From: Candidatus Saccharimonadota bacterium
GTDB taxonomy: Bacteria > Patescibacteriota > Saccharimonadia > Saccharimonadales > Saccharimonadaceae
Assembly: GCA_017404935.1 (NCBI GenBank)
Contig: JAFRBI010000002.1
Span: forward strand, 26,714-90,713
Direction of reading: 5' to 3'
DNA: 64,000 nt
Positions within the stretch are counted from its first letter, which is position 1. Each line of letters opens with the position of its first letter. The notes under the pieces were generated by a model. That model was not told the origin of the DNA. It searched no databases and saw only the letters and a list, made by a program, of their open reading frames with translations. Shown piece after piece: positions 8,839-17,492 of the stretch. Made by a program: the position numbers and the translations under genes.

Positions 8839-9225
8839 ATGAAGAAGATTTTTGCAAAACTTGTTTTACCACTATTAATTTTAGGGGTTTTGTTTGGTGT
8901 AACTGTGGCTGGTACTATTGATGCATCAGCTATGACTCTTCGCGAAGGTGCAGAGGCTGCCAAATGTACGGACTGTCCAGAAAATCTTTTTGGCGATACA
9001 GGAATCTTTAAAACTATTACTAACACCGTGCTTTATATCGTAGGCGTAATTGCTGTGATTATGCTTATCATTGGCGGTATTAAATATGTGATTTCTGGTG
9101 GTGACGCTAAGAAAGTTACTGATGCAAAGAACACCGTGCTTTATGCAATTATCGGTCTGATCATCGCATTTCTAGCATTTGCTATTGTAAACTTCGTAAT
9201 TACTTCACTTCCTAGCTCAAGCTAG
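8839..9225 (+). CDS. VirB2/TrbC-like pilin-type membrane protein
   Basis: A 128-residue protein with a signal peptide (about 1-30, ending near ASA), a short cysteine-containing segment (AAKCTDCPENLFG) and two hydrophobic helices joined by the loop GGIKYVISGGDAKKVTDAKN. The same loop pattern, (Y)xxSSGDxxKxxxAKxTI, recurs in the three pilin-like genes at 10505-12094. TrbC/VirB2 pilins have this architecture. The cysteine pair is peculiar to this copy. TATAAT (8827-8832) is six bases from the ATG, giving a leaderless mRNA. Its 3' end overlaps comF, which is convergent, by 14 bases. Confidence 0.75.
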   Translation: MKKIFAKLVLPLLILGVLFGVTVAGTIDASAMTLREGAEAAKCTDCPENLFGDTGIFKTITNTVLYIVGVIAVIMLIIGGIKYVISGGDAKKVTDAKNTVLYAIIGLIIAFLAFAIVNFVITSLPSSS

Positions 9226-9853
9226 AATAGGCTAACAGAGCTATTTTGATATTTTTTGCTCCGGCATTTTGTAAGATTTTTTTAGCGGCAGTAATGGATG
9301 CGCCAGTGGTCCAGACGTCATCAAGTAGAATATAGGTGGCGTCTTTTTTAATCTTAATCTTAGGATTTATGGCGTAGGCTTCTTTAGCTTGGGTGAGGCG
9401 GGCTTTTTTGTCGGCGCCAACCTGGACGGTGTTTTTGTTTCTAACTAAGATTTTCTCTACCTTAAATTTACGGATTTTTCCGAGATTTTTGGCAAGTAAA
9501 TAAGTGTGGTCAAAACCACGGCTTCTGACATGGTGGGTAGCAGTGGGAAGGGGAACGATGACAGAATCTTTTGGCAAATTTTTTGGTAAAACTTGGTCTA
9601 AGAGTTCTGCAAGTGGGCGAGCAAGGGCACGGATGGAATGATATTTATAGTCTTGAATAAGCTGGTCTAAAAGTCCGTTGCGGCGAGAAACCACATACAT
9701 ATTGGACTTTTTGAAATCCTTGCGGTTTCTGATGATGTTATTTTTACAACGCTCGCAAAGCACTTCACCGGTAAGCCCACAACCCCTACAAGAGTGGGGA
9801 AAAAGTAGGTCCAGAAGGCCTGGGAATGTTGTATTTTTTACAATAAAAAGCAT
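9212..9853 (-). CDS. comF: ComF family phosphoribosyltransferase-like competence protein
   Basis: A 213-residue protein with an N-terminal zinc-ribbon (CRGCGLTGEVLCERC at about 21-35) and a C-terminal PRTase fold ending in YILLDDVWTTGASITAA, the PRPP-binding loop. This is the ComF/GntX layout; ComF acts in the cytosol during uptake of transforming DNA. I place the start at 9853, where AAGGAA precedes the ATG, although the frame stays open further upstream over the hsp20 promoter. It is divergent from hsp20. Presence beside pilin and VirB4 genes fits a DNA-uptake role for the region. Confidence 0.88.
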   Translation of the reverse strand: MLFIVKNTTFPGLLDLLFPHSCRGCGLTGEVLCERCKNNIIRNRKDFKKSNMYVVSRRNGLLDQLIQDYKYHSIRALARPLAELLDQVLPKNLPKDSVIVPLPTATHHVRSRGFDHTYLLAKNLGKIRKFKVEKILVRNKNTVQVGADKKARLTQAKEAYAINPKIKIKKDATYILLDDVWTTGASITAAKKILQNAGAKNIKIALLAYSSLS

Positions 9854-9860
9854 AATTTCC

Positions 9861-9889
9861 TTGATTTTACTACAAATCTGGTTTATAAT
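9861..9889 (+). promoter_or_regulatory. hsp20 promoter
   Basis: -35 TTGATT (9861-9866), 17-base spacer, -10 TATAAT (9884-9889). No CIRCE is seen. A leader of about 20 bases with GGAGG follows. Confidence 0.75.
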
Positions 9890-9917
9890 AAAGCATAACA
9901 ATATAAGTGGAGGAAAT

Positions 9918-10424
9918 ATGGCTCGTACAAATAGTGAAGATTTGTTAGACGATGACCTAGCTGCAGCATTTTTAAGCGAAGATGAAACCGCAGCAGCAGC
10001 TCCTGAAGTAACTGAAAAAGTTGCGCAAGAGCTTACTGAGGAAATCAATAACGAACCAGCTGAAGATGAGTGGGGCACAGAAACCGACGATTTTCCTGGG
10101 CAACTAGCAGTAGATGTCTATGAAACCGCCGATAAGTTAGTAGTAAAGGCAAGGACTGCTGGTATTTCCAAGTCAGATCTTGACGTAAGTATTGCTGATA
10201 ATATCTTGACCATTTCTGGTGTACTTTCTGGTGGTGAAGATGAGCAAACTACTAGATGGCACATTCAAGAGTGCTATTGGGGTGAGTTTTCCAGGATGAT
10301 TGCACTTCCAGTGCAGGTACGTGAAGATGAGAACAGCGTAAAAGCTGAACTCAAAGATGGTGTTCTTACCATTACCTTTGAAAAGGAAAAGGTTGAAGCA
10401 CCAAAAAAGATCGCAATTCAATAG
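9918..10424 (+). CDS. Hsp20/alpha-crystallin small heat-shock protein
   Basis: A 168-residue holdase chaperone. The N-terminal third is acidic and Ala/Glu-rich, probably disordered. The alpha-crystallin domain runs from about 62 to 158: LAVDVYETADKLVVKARTAG, then SDLDVSIADNILTISG, and ends with AELKDGVLTITFEKEK, the typical L-x-(D/N)GVLxIxxxK signature. The start at 9918 is set by GGAGG eight bases upstream; the frame is open further 5', but that part covers the comF start. It has its own promoter and a terminator shortly after the stop. Confidence 0.92.
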   Translation: MARTNSEDLLDDDLAAAFLSEDETAAAAPEVTEKVAQELTEEINNEPAEDEWGTETDDFPGQLAVDVYETADKLVVKARTAGISKSDLDVSIADNILTISGVLSGGEDEQTTRWHIQECYWGEFSRMIALPVQVREDENSVKAELKDGVLTITFEKEKVEAPKKIAIQ

Positions 10425-10463
10425 AGAGTGGGCGGCGAACCCTAAAAGGTAAAAAAGGTTATA

Positions 10464-10497
10464 CAAAAAAATCCGGCCGTGAAGCCGGATTTTTGAT
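10464..10497. terminator. Bidirectional intrinsic terminator
   Basis: A-run, then ATCCGGC (10471-10477) paired with GCCGGAT (10484-10490), then a T-run. It lies between the convergent hsp20 and pilin-like genes. Confidence 0.88.
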
Positions 10498-10504
10498 TTT
10501 CTAA

Positions 10505-10822
10505 TTAACCTTTCAAGATGTTTGCAATGACGAAGTTTACGATTGCGAAGGCAAGTACGCAAACTACCAAGCCAATCACGCCATAAAGGATGGTGTCTTT
10601 AGCTTTTTTGACTTTGCCAGCATCGCCAGAAGAAGTCATATAGTTAACGCCACCGATGATGATAACGATTACACAAACGAGAGCAAGCACACCTACAACG
10701 GCATTAATGATGCTGATGACAGCAGTTTGCAATTCGTTACCGGAACCATTACCAACGGTGTTGATCTTGATACCGCCATCAACGCTAGAAGAAGCGCCGA
10801 AGAGTGAAAGAATGTTGTTCAT
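10505..10822 (-). CDS. VirB2/TrbC-like pilin-type protein, short form
   Basis: A 105-residue protein with two strong hydrophobic helices (about 34-60 and 79-101) and the conserved link GGVNYMTSSGDAGKVKKAKDTILYGVIGL. Unlike its neighbours it lacks an obvious cleavable signal; the N-terminus (MNNILSLFGASSSVDGG) is polar. It may be inserted post-translationally or be processed differently. AAGGAAAA precedes the ATG. It is third in a minus-strand run of pilin-like genes and is ended by the shared terminator. Confidence 0.72.
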   Translation of the reverse strand: MNNILSLFGASSSVDGGIKINTVGNGSGNELQTAVISIINAVVGVLALVCVIVIIIGGVNYMTSSGDAGKVKKAKDTILYGVIGLVVCVLAFAIVNFVIANILKG

Positions 10823-10892
10823 TAAATTTTCCTTTATTTAATTTTAATATTATTTTATAACGTTTTTAGTTTAATTGCAAGAGTTTTTTGCC

Positions 10893-11357
10893 TTAATTAT
10901 CGGGGACGACTTCGATAGTGACTTCGTCAGAACCACTGCTATCCCCAGTATCTTTAAGAATATTTACAACTACGAAGTTGACGATGGCAAATGCCAGAGC
11001 TGCAATAATCAAACCGATTGTAGCATAAAGAATGGTGTCTTTGGCTTTTTTGGTTTTGCCAGGATCGCCTTGGGAAGTCATATAGTTGACACCACCAACT
11101 ACGATGAAGATTGCGGCAACGATACCAAGCACGCCAACGATACCATTAATGATGCCAACAATAACGCCAGAAAATTCGGCAGAATCGCCTGCGCCAGAAC
11201 AGCCGTTGGCTTTTAAAACTTCTTGTGACGTAGTATTGTCGGCTTTAAGTTGATCGCAAACGCTGCTAGCTGCATTTGTAGTGGCTGGAACCATGCTCAA
11301 ACCAAAGATGCCAAGAATACCAGCAATAACAAGTGCTACAATTTTAGATTTTTTCAT
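10893..11357 (-). CDS. VirB2/TrbC-like pilin-type protein with signal peptide
   Basis: A 154-residue protein: lysine start and hydrophobic signal (about 1-28, cleavage near TNA-AS), an extracellular segment with two cysteines (CDQLKADN... NGCSG), and two helices around the family link GGVNYMTSQGDPGKTKKAKDTI, then an acidic tail. The first helix carries many Gly/Ile residues as in conjugative pilins. AAAGGAGG precedes the ATG, and the start overlaps the upstream gene's stop by four bases (ATGA), so the two are translationally coupled. Confidence 0.75.
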   Translation of the reverse strand: MKKSKIVALVIAGILGIFGLSMVPATTNAASSVCDQLKADNTTSQEVLKANGCSGAGDSAEFSGVIVGIINGIVGVLGIVAAIFIVVGGVNYMTSQGDPGKTKKAKDTILYATIGLIIAALAFAIVNFVVVNILKDTGDSSGSDEVTIEVVPDN

Positions 11358-12094
11358 TTTACCTCCTTTATATTAGCGATTTCTTGTACAATATAACCTT
11401 GTGGGGCTTCGTTTGATTCGTTGACGAGATTAGAAATAAAGGCGGTGAGAACTTCTGCGAGCGCCACAATAACAAGACCGATAAGCGCATATAAAATAGT
11501 AGTTTTGGCTTTTTGAAGTTTGCCTGGATCGCCATTGGCGGTGATGTAACCAAAGGCGCCAACTACAATGAAGATAGCTGCTACAGCGCCACTGACACCA
11601 ACTACCCATTGGATAAGGTTGGTGATCATTGTTCCACCGTCTGTGCCGTTAAAGAAATCATATGACTGGTTTCCGATCAAGGCGATTCTAATAGCGCCAA
11701 AGATTGTATAAGCTGAAAGCACAATAGCAAGGCCAATAAAGGCTTGGGTTAAAGTCTTTTTGCCAGCGGCGGCTTTGCCAGGGTCGCCAGACGAGAACAT
11801 ATAAAGATAACCACCATAGATAACATAGCCAAGTACTAAATAAGCTGCTATCACAGTAATATCTGTGAGGATGTTGGTGGCAATAGTAGCAATGCCAGAT
11901 TTAAGACTTTCTTCGTTGTTTATATCAGAAACGCCACAGTCCCAGTTAACAAGACCACCGAAATAAGTACAGGCGCTACCGTCTAATCTGGTACCATCTG
12001 CGAAAACAGAGGTGGTAGAAACCAGGCCAGAAGTGGCTGAAACAGCAGCAATTATACCAAGAAATAAGACAATTTTTTTGAAAAAATTCTTCAT
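11354..12094 (-). CDS. Tandem-domain pilin-like membrane protein
   Basis: A 246-residue protein made of a signal peptide (about 1-32, ending VFA-DG), a short segment with two cysteines, and two copies of the pilin-like helix-loop-helix unit. The loops are LYMFSSGDPGKAAAGKKTL (about 115) and GYITANGDPGKLQKAKTTI (about 190). It thus looks like a fused double pilin, perhaps an adaptor or tip subunit. It is first in the minus-strand run and couples to the next gene through an ATGA overlap. It is divergent from the VirB6-like gene and its promoter. Confidence 0.7.
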   Translation of the reverse strand: MKNFFKKIVLFLGIIAAVSATSGLVSTTSVFADGTRLDGSACTYFGGLVNWDCGVSDINNEESLKSGIATIATNILTDITVIAAYLVLGYVIYGGYLYMFSSGDPGKAAAGKKTLTQAFIGLAIVLSAYTIFGAIRIALIGNQSYDFFNGTDGGTMITNLIQWVVGVSGAVAAIFIVVGAFGYITANGDPGKLQKAKTTILYALIGLVIVALAEVLTAFISNLVNESNEAPQGYIVQEIANIKEVK

Positions 12095-12161
12095 ATAGTT
12101 AAATAATAGCTAGAATCTTGAAAAAAGTCAATAAAAAGGGGTGAAAAATAGGTTATAATCA

Positions 12162-12190
12162 TTGACAAAAACGCTTATGTGTGCTATAAT
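12162..12190 (+). promoter_or_regulatory. Promoter of the VirB6/PrgI/VirB4 gene run
   Basis: Near-ideal sigma-70 promoter: TTGACA (12162-12167), 17 bases, extended -10 TGCTATAAT ending at 12190. A leader of about 25 bases with GGAAGG precedes the ATG at 12223. Confidence 0.9.
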
Positions 12191-12222
12191 TAAAGTAAGC
12201 CTAATTGGAAGGCGTTTTTATT

Positions 12223-15200
12223 ATGAAAATAAGAAGTAAGATTATTGGCGGGTTTTTTGCCATAGTTTTGATGCTTTCCAGCCTTTTTGGAATTACCCCT
12301 GGGCTAACAGAGAACGCATATGCTGAACCAGCAGAAACGGTTTCTACTACTACCTGTGAAGACAGTCTTGGTTCTCTGGGGTGGCTAGTTTGTCCAGGGA
12401 CAGGTAAGATATCAGAGGCAGTTGACTTTTTGTATGATAAAATTGAGGGCGTCCTAGAGATAAACCCAGTGAAGATGGAAGATGGGTCGCCGATCTATGA
12501 GATTTGGAAGTATTTCCAAGGGGTGACTAACATCCTATTTATCGTATTTTTGTTGGTGGTGGTATTTTCGCAAATTACAGGGGTGGGGATTACCAATTAC
12601 GGGGTTAAAAAGGCCCTACCGAAGTTAATTATTGCAGCAGTTTTGGTAAATTTGTCGTTTTATATCTGTTCTTTGGCGGTAGATGTATCGAATATCTTCG
12701 GGGAAGGAATCAGGGGGTTATTTGATAATATTGCAACCTCTACCTCTGGTAGTATAGAAGGTGCTACGGTGGTAAATGATGGTGGCGTAGCCCTGTCTGA
12801 GATGTATTCGGCTCTAGCCGGTGGCACAGCGCTTACCATTGCTGGTGGCGTAATTGCCTTTGAAACAGGGGCAATTTGGATGTTAATTCCGTTAGCACTG
12901 GGGGCCTTAGTATCAGTAGTAATTGGTATTATCACGATTGCGATGCGCCAAGCAGTAGTAACGCTTCTCATTATGATCGCGCCTCTTGCGATGGTGGCGT
13001 ATATTTTGCCAAATACAGAGATGTGGTTTAAAAAATGGCGCCATTTACTCTTCCAGATGTTAATATTCTACCCAGCATTTTCGCTCCTCTTTGGAGCATC
13101 ATCTGTAGCTGGTTGGGCTATTATTGTTTCTTCTCAGAATGGCTTTGGGGTGTTGATTGGTGTAGCAGTGCAAATTTTCCCATTATTCTTCTCTTGGAGT
13201 TTAATGAAAATGTCTGGTACTTTCCTCGGCGCAATCAATTCCAAGCTCAACACACTTATGTCCAGACCACTTGCAGGTGTTTCTGGTTGGGCGAATTCTC
13301 ACAGAGAACTTACGCGCCAAAAACATTTGGCTTCGAAGAATGCCTATACTCCGTCACTTAGACTTCAACAGTTTTTGAATGATCGTAAGGTTGCTCGTGA
13401 AGAGGAAACTAAAGAGCATGCAGAGACTGTAAAGAACAGAGGTTTGGCATATGCAGCTATGAGAAATTATAAGCGCGGTACTGATATTCCTACTAGAGAG
13501 GGCGAAGAAGCTTACGAGGCACAGGCTAGAAATGCTGAGTATTTGAGACAAGTAGAACGTCATAAGAATAATATGAATAAGGGTCTTGGTCAGCTTGAGG
13601 CAGTAAAACAAAATGGTACTTTGGCACAGAAGGCTAGACTTGGTGCGCTTGACGGTCAAAATGTGAAAGCCTTTGACTCGCTCAAGATGGAACAAGCTCG
13701 TGGTGAGATGATTGATTACAAGAACGCGGTTGGTTTCCATAATCGTATGGAAGCAGCGATGAATGCTCATATGGATGCTGCGCATGGTAGCATCACGAAT
13801 GATGCTGGTGAAAGAGCGCTCAATAGCCAATACAGGCATCACTTCGAGCAGAATAGTCTGGACTTGGCACAAGCAACCGATCGTTATTCAACGCTTTCTG
13901 GCATTATGGAAGGCGATGTGGCTGATGCACAGTATGCAGTGGCTACAGCAGCGCATGCTTATGATACACAAAATAAAATTATGGCTACGAAGATGCAAAA
14001 ATATATGGAGCTTACGCCGCCAACGCAAGATTTGGTATATCGTTTGGATGAGTGGACTAAGCAAAAGAATGCAGCCTATAATATTGATGCGATTGTACAA
14101 GGTCTTAAAGTTCTCAATCAACGTGGTGATACTGATCTCGTGAAAGAGCAAATTGATAATCTTCTCAATAAAGAGCTTAGTGGTGGTATTCAACTTGGTT
14201 CTCACGCATCGCAAGCTTTAGCTTCGTTCTTGATGTTTGACGTAAAAGATTCTGACCCATGGCTCAGACGTTTTGGCAAATATATTAATCTTGAAACTGC
14301 GAACGTATACAATAAGAATAATCGTAAAAATCTAGATTTGAGCTACGAAGAGTATATCAAAGGCTATCATGAAGAACCAGACGGTACTATTATGTATGCC
14401 AAAAAGGGTATGAAAGAATTGATGGAAGGTACCTCGCTTGATAATGTAGAAAGAACGGCGTTTTCTAACTTTGATGAGAGCTTGAGGAAAGCCTATACTT
14501 ATACTGAGGGGGAAGGTGATAATAAAAAGACCTTCTTTAATGTAGACGGTTATTTACAAAAACGCGAAGAAATCCAAACGGCGATTGGTCCACAATTTAT
14601 TTCGGCTTCGCTTAAATACTTGTCCGGTAGCGAACAGTTAGTGAATGCAGTAAGCTTCCTTACTGGCTATAACCATAAGCAGAAGAAAGATAATAATGGT
14701 AATGTGGTTCTAGACGGAAATGGCAATCCAGTATATGAATGGAAACCAGTATGGGATGATTATAAAGATTCTGAAAAGGTGGACTTTAAGAACAGCCCAG
14801 ATAAATTGAGAAAGTATTTCAACAAAAAGGCTCTTCAATATGTGACCGATCAGACGCCATCACAGATTCTTGGTATGAGATCTGATTACTATGCTCCAAT
14901 GCTTGAACATTTAGCGATGGCGTATGAAGAATCTAAGATGGAAGGTTGGACTGACGAAGAGATTTTGGAACACGAAGAATATACTAAAGAACTTGCTGAG
15001 ATTCAGACGCGCTACGGTGATTTGCCGCCAGAAAAAGCTAAAGAGATGCGTGAAAAAGATATCAAGGCGCTTAAAAATAAAATGGCTGGTATTCAGTTTA
15101 GGAAGTTGCTCGATAGTAGAGGCAAGCTCAACCAGATTTACAGAACTCGTCGTTCTGGTGCTGCCAACAATGCAAAAGACTGGATGCGTAATTGGCTCGA

Positions 15201-15576
15201 TCTTGATAATGATACGGCAGTTTCTTTGAAGCTAGATGAAGATAGACGCAAAGAAAAACAAGAGCTAAAAAAAGCTAGAAAAGCCAAAGAGCAAAAGCAA
15301 GGTGGCGATAGCCCAGAAGTAGAGACAGGTAGAGTTTATAGTGATGTAGATATCGCTGGGTTTGTGTCAAATATTGAAGATATGTGGCACGACCTTAGAA
15401 GCGAAGACGACGATGTCTTTTATGAAGAATCCCTTGATTATATTAAGAAAACTTTGAGCGCAGAAAGTTATATTGCAAATAAATATGAAGAGTTTAGAAA
15501 AGACGATCCATATGCAGATAGTCATATGCTTAAAGAATATTTGGTGGATCTTCTAAACGACCCAGAAAATTATTAA
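12223..15576 (+). CDS. VirB6/TrbL-like polytopic membrane protein with large soluble extension
   Basis: A protein of 1117 residues. It starts with a signal-like segment (about 1-32), then six or more membrane helices up to about residue 350, including the aromatic-rich block IAPLAMVAYILPNTEMWFKKWRHLLFQMLIFYP seen in VirB6/TrbL-type channel proteins of Gram-positive and CPR secretion systems. The remaining 750 or so residues are soluble, highly charged and helical, far beyond the usual VirB6 length. The ATG at 12223 is chosen for GGAAGG ten bases upstream; an in-frame TTG at 12205 lies inside that site. It begins a same-strand run with PrgI and VirB4, suggesting the channel subunit. Confidence 0.78.
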   Translation: MKIRSKIIGGFFAIVLMLSSLFGITPGLTENAYAEPAETVSTTTCEDSLGSLGWLVCPGTGKISEAVDFLYDKIEGVLEINPVKMEDGSPIYEIWKYFQGVTNILFIVFLLVVVFSQITGVGITNYGVKKALPKLIIAAVLVNLSFYICSLAVDVSNIFGEGIRGLFDNIATSTSGSIEGATVVNDGGVALSEMYSALAGGTALTIAGGVIAFETGAIWMLIPLALGALVSVVIGIITIAMRQAVVTLLIMIAPLAMVAYILPNTEMWFKKWRHLLFQMLIFYPAFSLLFGASSVAGWAIIVSSQNGFGVLIGVAVQIFPLFFSWSLMKMSGTFLGAINSKLNTLMSRPLAGVSGWANSHRELTRQKHLASKNAYTPSLRLQQFLNDRKVAREEETKEHAETVKNRGLAYAAMRNYKRGTDIPTREGEEAYEAQARNAEYLRQVERHKNNMNKGLGQLEAVKQNGTLAQKARLGALDGQNVKAFDSLKMEQARGEMIDYKNAVGFHNRMEAAMNAHMDAAHGSITNDAGERALNSQYRHHFEQNSLDLAQATDRYSTLSGIMEGDVADAQYAVATAAHAYDTQNKIMATKMQKYMELTPPTQDLVYRLDEWTKQKNAAYNIDAIVQGLKVLNQRGDTDLVKEQIDNLLNKELSGGIQLGSHASQALASFLMFDVKDSDPWLRRFGKYINLETANVYNKNNRKNLDLSYEEYIKGYHEEPDGTIMYAKKGMKELMEGTSLDNVERTAFSNFDESLRKAYTYTEGEGDNKKTFFNVDGYLQKREEIQTAIGPQFISASLKYLSGSEQLVNAVSFLTGYNHKQKKDNNGNVVLDGNGNPVYEWKPVWDDYKDSEKVDFKNSPDKLRKYFNKKALQYVTDQTPSQILGMRSDYYAPMLEHLAMAYEESKMEGWTDEEILEHEEYTKELAEIQTRYGDLPPEKAKEMREKDIKALKNKMAGIQFRKLLDSRGKLNQIYRTRRSGAANNAKDWMRNWLDLDNDTAVSLKLDEDRRKEKQELKKARKAKEQKQGGDSPEVETGRVYSDVDIAGFVSNIEDMWHDLRSEDDDVFYEESLDYIKKTLSAESYIANKYEEFRKDDPYADSHMLKEYLVDLLNDPENY

Positions 15577-15596
15577 ACTTATGCTATAATTAATAT

Positions 15597-16619
15597 ATGG
15601 CACAATACAAAGTGCCTCAAGATGTTGAGGCGGATGATAAATTGATCGGACCGTTTAGTTTTCGGCAGTTCGTTTATCTTTTGATTGCAGCAGGTTTGAT
15701 TGCACTTGCGGTAGGGCTTTTCCAGATTTTTCCACTGCTTGCGATTATTCCGGTGCCTTTTGTGCTTTTCTTTTTGGCACTCGCACTTCCACTTAAAAAG
15801 GATCAGCCAATGGAAACATACTTGGCGGCTTTAGTTTCTTATTATTTAAAACCTAGAACTAAAAAATGGATGTCTGGGCAGAGAGAATCTACGATTTTGA
15901 TTACTGCGCCAAAGATTGTGGAAGATAAAAGAACCAGAGATATCACCGGCGAAGAAGCCACGCACAGGCTTTCATTCTTGGCAGACATTGTAGATACTGA
16001 GGGTATGGCAATTAAGGGTGTTGGTTCCAGCCCGATGCGTGAAGATTTGGTGGCAGAAGCAAATGCTACACCAGATATGTTTGAAGCATATCAATCACAA
16101 GTTTTGAACCGTGTGATTGATCAAGATAAAATGAGTCGTCATAATGATGCCGTAAATGAAATGCGTAATGCGATTGAAAGAAGCAAAGAGACTTTTTCTG
16201 ATGCTTTGGATGAACCAGTGGCTGGTGGCGAGCGAGTGATTGCAAGGCCTGGTGAGACTACAGTGCCAACGGCCCCAACTGTAAAACCAGAGCCTCCAAA
16301 ACCTACGATTATTATGCCAGAAAAAACCGAAAAAATAGAGGAGGAAGAGATTCCAATTCCAAGAGTGGGAATTATGGAAAATGCAGTTTTAAAGGCTGAT
16401 GAAGATATTGAAAATAGTGATGTGATTGTGATGCCAGAAGCAGAATCGGCGCCAGAAGCTAAAAAACCACAAGCAAAAACTACCACAAAACCGGTAAGCA
16501 GTAGTATAATGGAATTAGCGCACAACAACGATTTTTCGGTTGCGACCATTGCAAAAGAAGCGAATAGAATAAACGAAAAAGGAAAGGAAAAGGGCGAAGT
16601 TTTTATATCGCTACACTAA
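15597..16619 (+). CDS. PrgI family protein with long C-terminal tail
   Basis: A 340-residue protein. Residues 1-95 match the PrgI family: MAQYKVPQDVEADDKLIGPFSFRQF, two close membrane helices (about 27-66), then a short post-membrane segment. PrgI proteins are small inner-membrane partners of VirB4/VirB6 in Gram-positive and CPR secretion loci. The remainder is soluble, rich in Pro/Glu/Lys and probably disordered. TATAAT (15585-15590) lies six bases upstream of the ATG, so a second, leaderless transcript may start here within the run. Confidence 0.8.
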   Translation: MAQYKVPQDVEADDKLIGPFSFRQFVYLLIAAGLIALAVGLFQIFPLLAIIPVPFVLFFLALALPLKKDQPMETYLAALVSYYLKPRTKKWMSGQRESTILITAPKIVEDKRTRDITGEEATHRLSFLADIVDTEGMAIKGVGSSPMREDLVAEANATPDMFEAYQSQVLNRVIDQDKMSRHNDAVNEMRNAIERSKETFSDALDEPVAGGERVIARPGETTVPTAPTVKPEPPKPTIIMPEKTEKIEEEEIPIPRVGIMENAVLKADEDIENSDVIVMPEAESAPEAKKPQAKTTTKPVSSSIMELAHNNDFSVATIAKEANRINEKGKEKGEVFISLH

Positions 16620-16622
16620 AAT

Positions 16623-17492
16623 ATGAATCCGCAAGATAACATGATGGCAAATAATATGATGGCTGCAGGTGGCATGGTCCCACCACAACAGCCTATGCCG
16701 GGTATGCAGCCTATGCCAGGTGCGCAAGCTCCAGCTAATGCCCAAGGTATTGGCTCGGCAGCAATGGTGGCAAATCAGGTAGCGCCAATTTCGCCAAACA
16801 AAGATAACCCACTTTCTACGCAGGCTACACTTCTGATATCTGAGCTTCGTGATAATGTGGTAATTATGAAAGATGGATCTTTTCGTGCGGTAGTGGCTTG
16901 TAAATCCATCAACTTTGATTTGATGTCTGATATGGAGCGTGAAGGTGTAGAATATTCTTATCAAAACTTTTTGAATTCACTTAACTTTACAACGCAGATT
17001 TTGATTAGAAGCCAAAGAGTTGACATTGGCCCATACTTAAACCGTTTGACAGAAATCCGTCGGAATAATGATAATATGTTGCTCGGAGTTCTGATGGACG
17101 ACTATATTAATTTCATTGAGATTTTGTCGCAAGAAGCCAATATTATGGATAAATCATTCTTTATTGTGATTCCATATTATACTTCGCCAGATGCTGAAAA
17201 ATCTTTGCAAGAAACCAAGAATTTCTTTAAGACCTTTTCTAAATCAAAGGGCCCGGAAGTAACCAAAATCGACCGTGTAACCTATGATAAAGCAATGACC
17301 GAATTAAACAATCGTGTAGATACAGTAACTTCTGGTTTGTTCCAAATTGGTATTCATTCAGTAAGATTAAATACTAAAGAGCTCGCACAGCTTTATTACA
17401 ACTTCAACAACCCAGACACAGCAGTGAGAGAACCTTTGGTTGATTTTTCTAAACTTGCGACAATGTATGTGAAGAAAGGGGAGAAAGAGTAA
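16623..17492 (+). CDS. VirB4 N-terminal-like (TraC-type) protein
   Basis: A 289-residue protein beginning with a Met/Pro/Gln-rich disordered stretch (about 1-50). It then has a domain resembling the N-terminal part of VirB4/TraC ATPases: STQATLLISELRDNVVIMKDGSFRAVVACKSINFDLM, then EYSYQNFLNSLNFTTQILIRSQRVDI. No Walker motifs are present. The downstream gene supplies the ATPase, so VirB4 function seems split over two proteins. The stop overlaps the virB4 start (ATG at 17492), so translation is coupled. It presumably sits on the cytosolic side of the membrane complex. Confidence 0.75.
   Translation: MNPQDNMMANNMMAAGGMVPPQQPMPGMQPMPGAQAPANAQGIGSAAMVANQVAPISPNKDNPLSTQATLLISELRDNVVIMKDGSFRAVVACKSINFDLMSDMEREGVEYSYQNFLNSLNFTTQILIRSQRVDIGPYLNRLTEIRRNNDNMLLGVLMDDYINFIEILSQEANIMDKSFFIVIPYYTSPDAEKSLQETKNFFKTFSKSKGPEVTKIDRVTYDKAMTELNNRVDTVTSGLFQIGIHSVRLNTKELAQLYYNFNNPDTAVREPLVDFSKLATMYVKKGEKE

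Noticed and set aside
9854..10078. N-terminal extension of comF in the same open frame
   Set aside because: It would cover the hsp20 promoter and N-terminus; the AAGGAA site and ComF family start support 9853.
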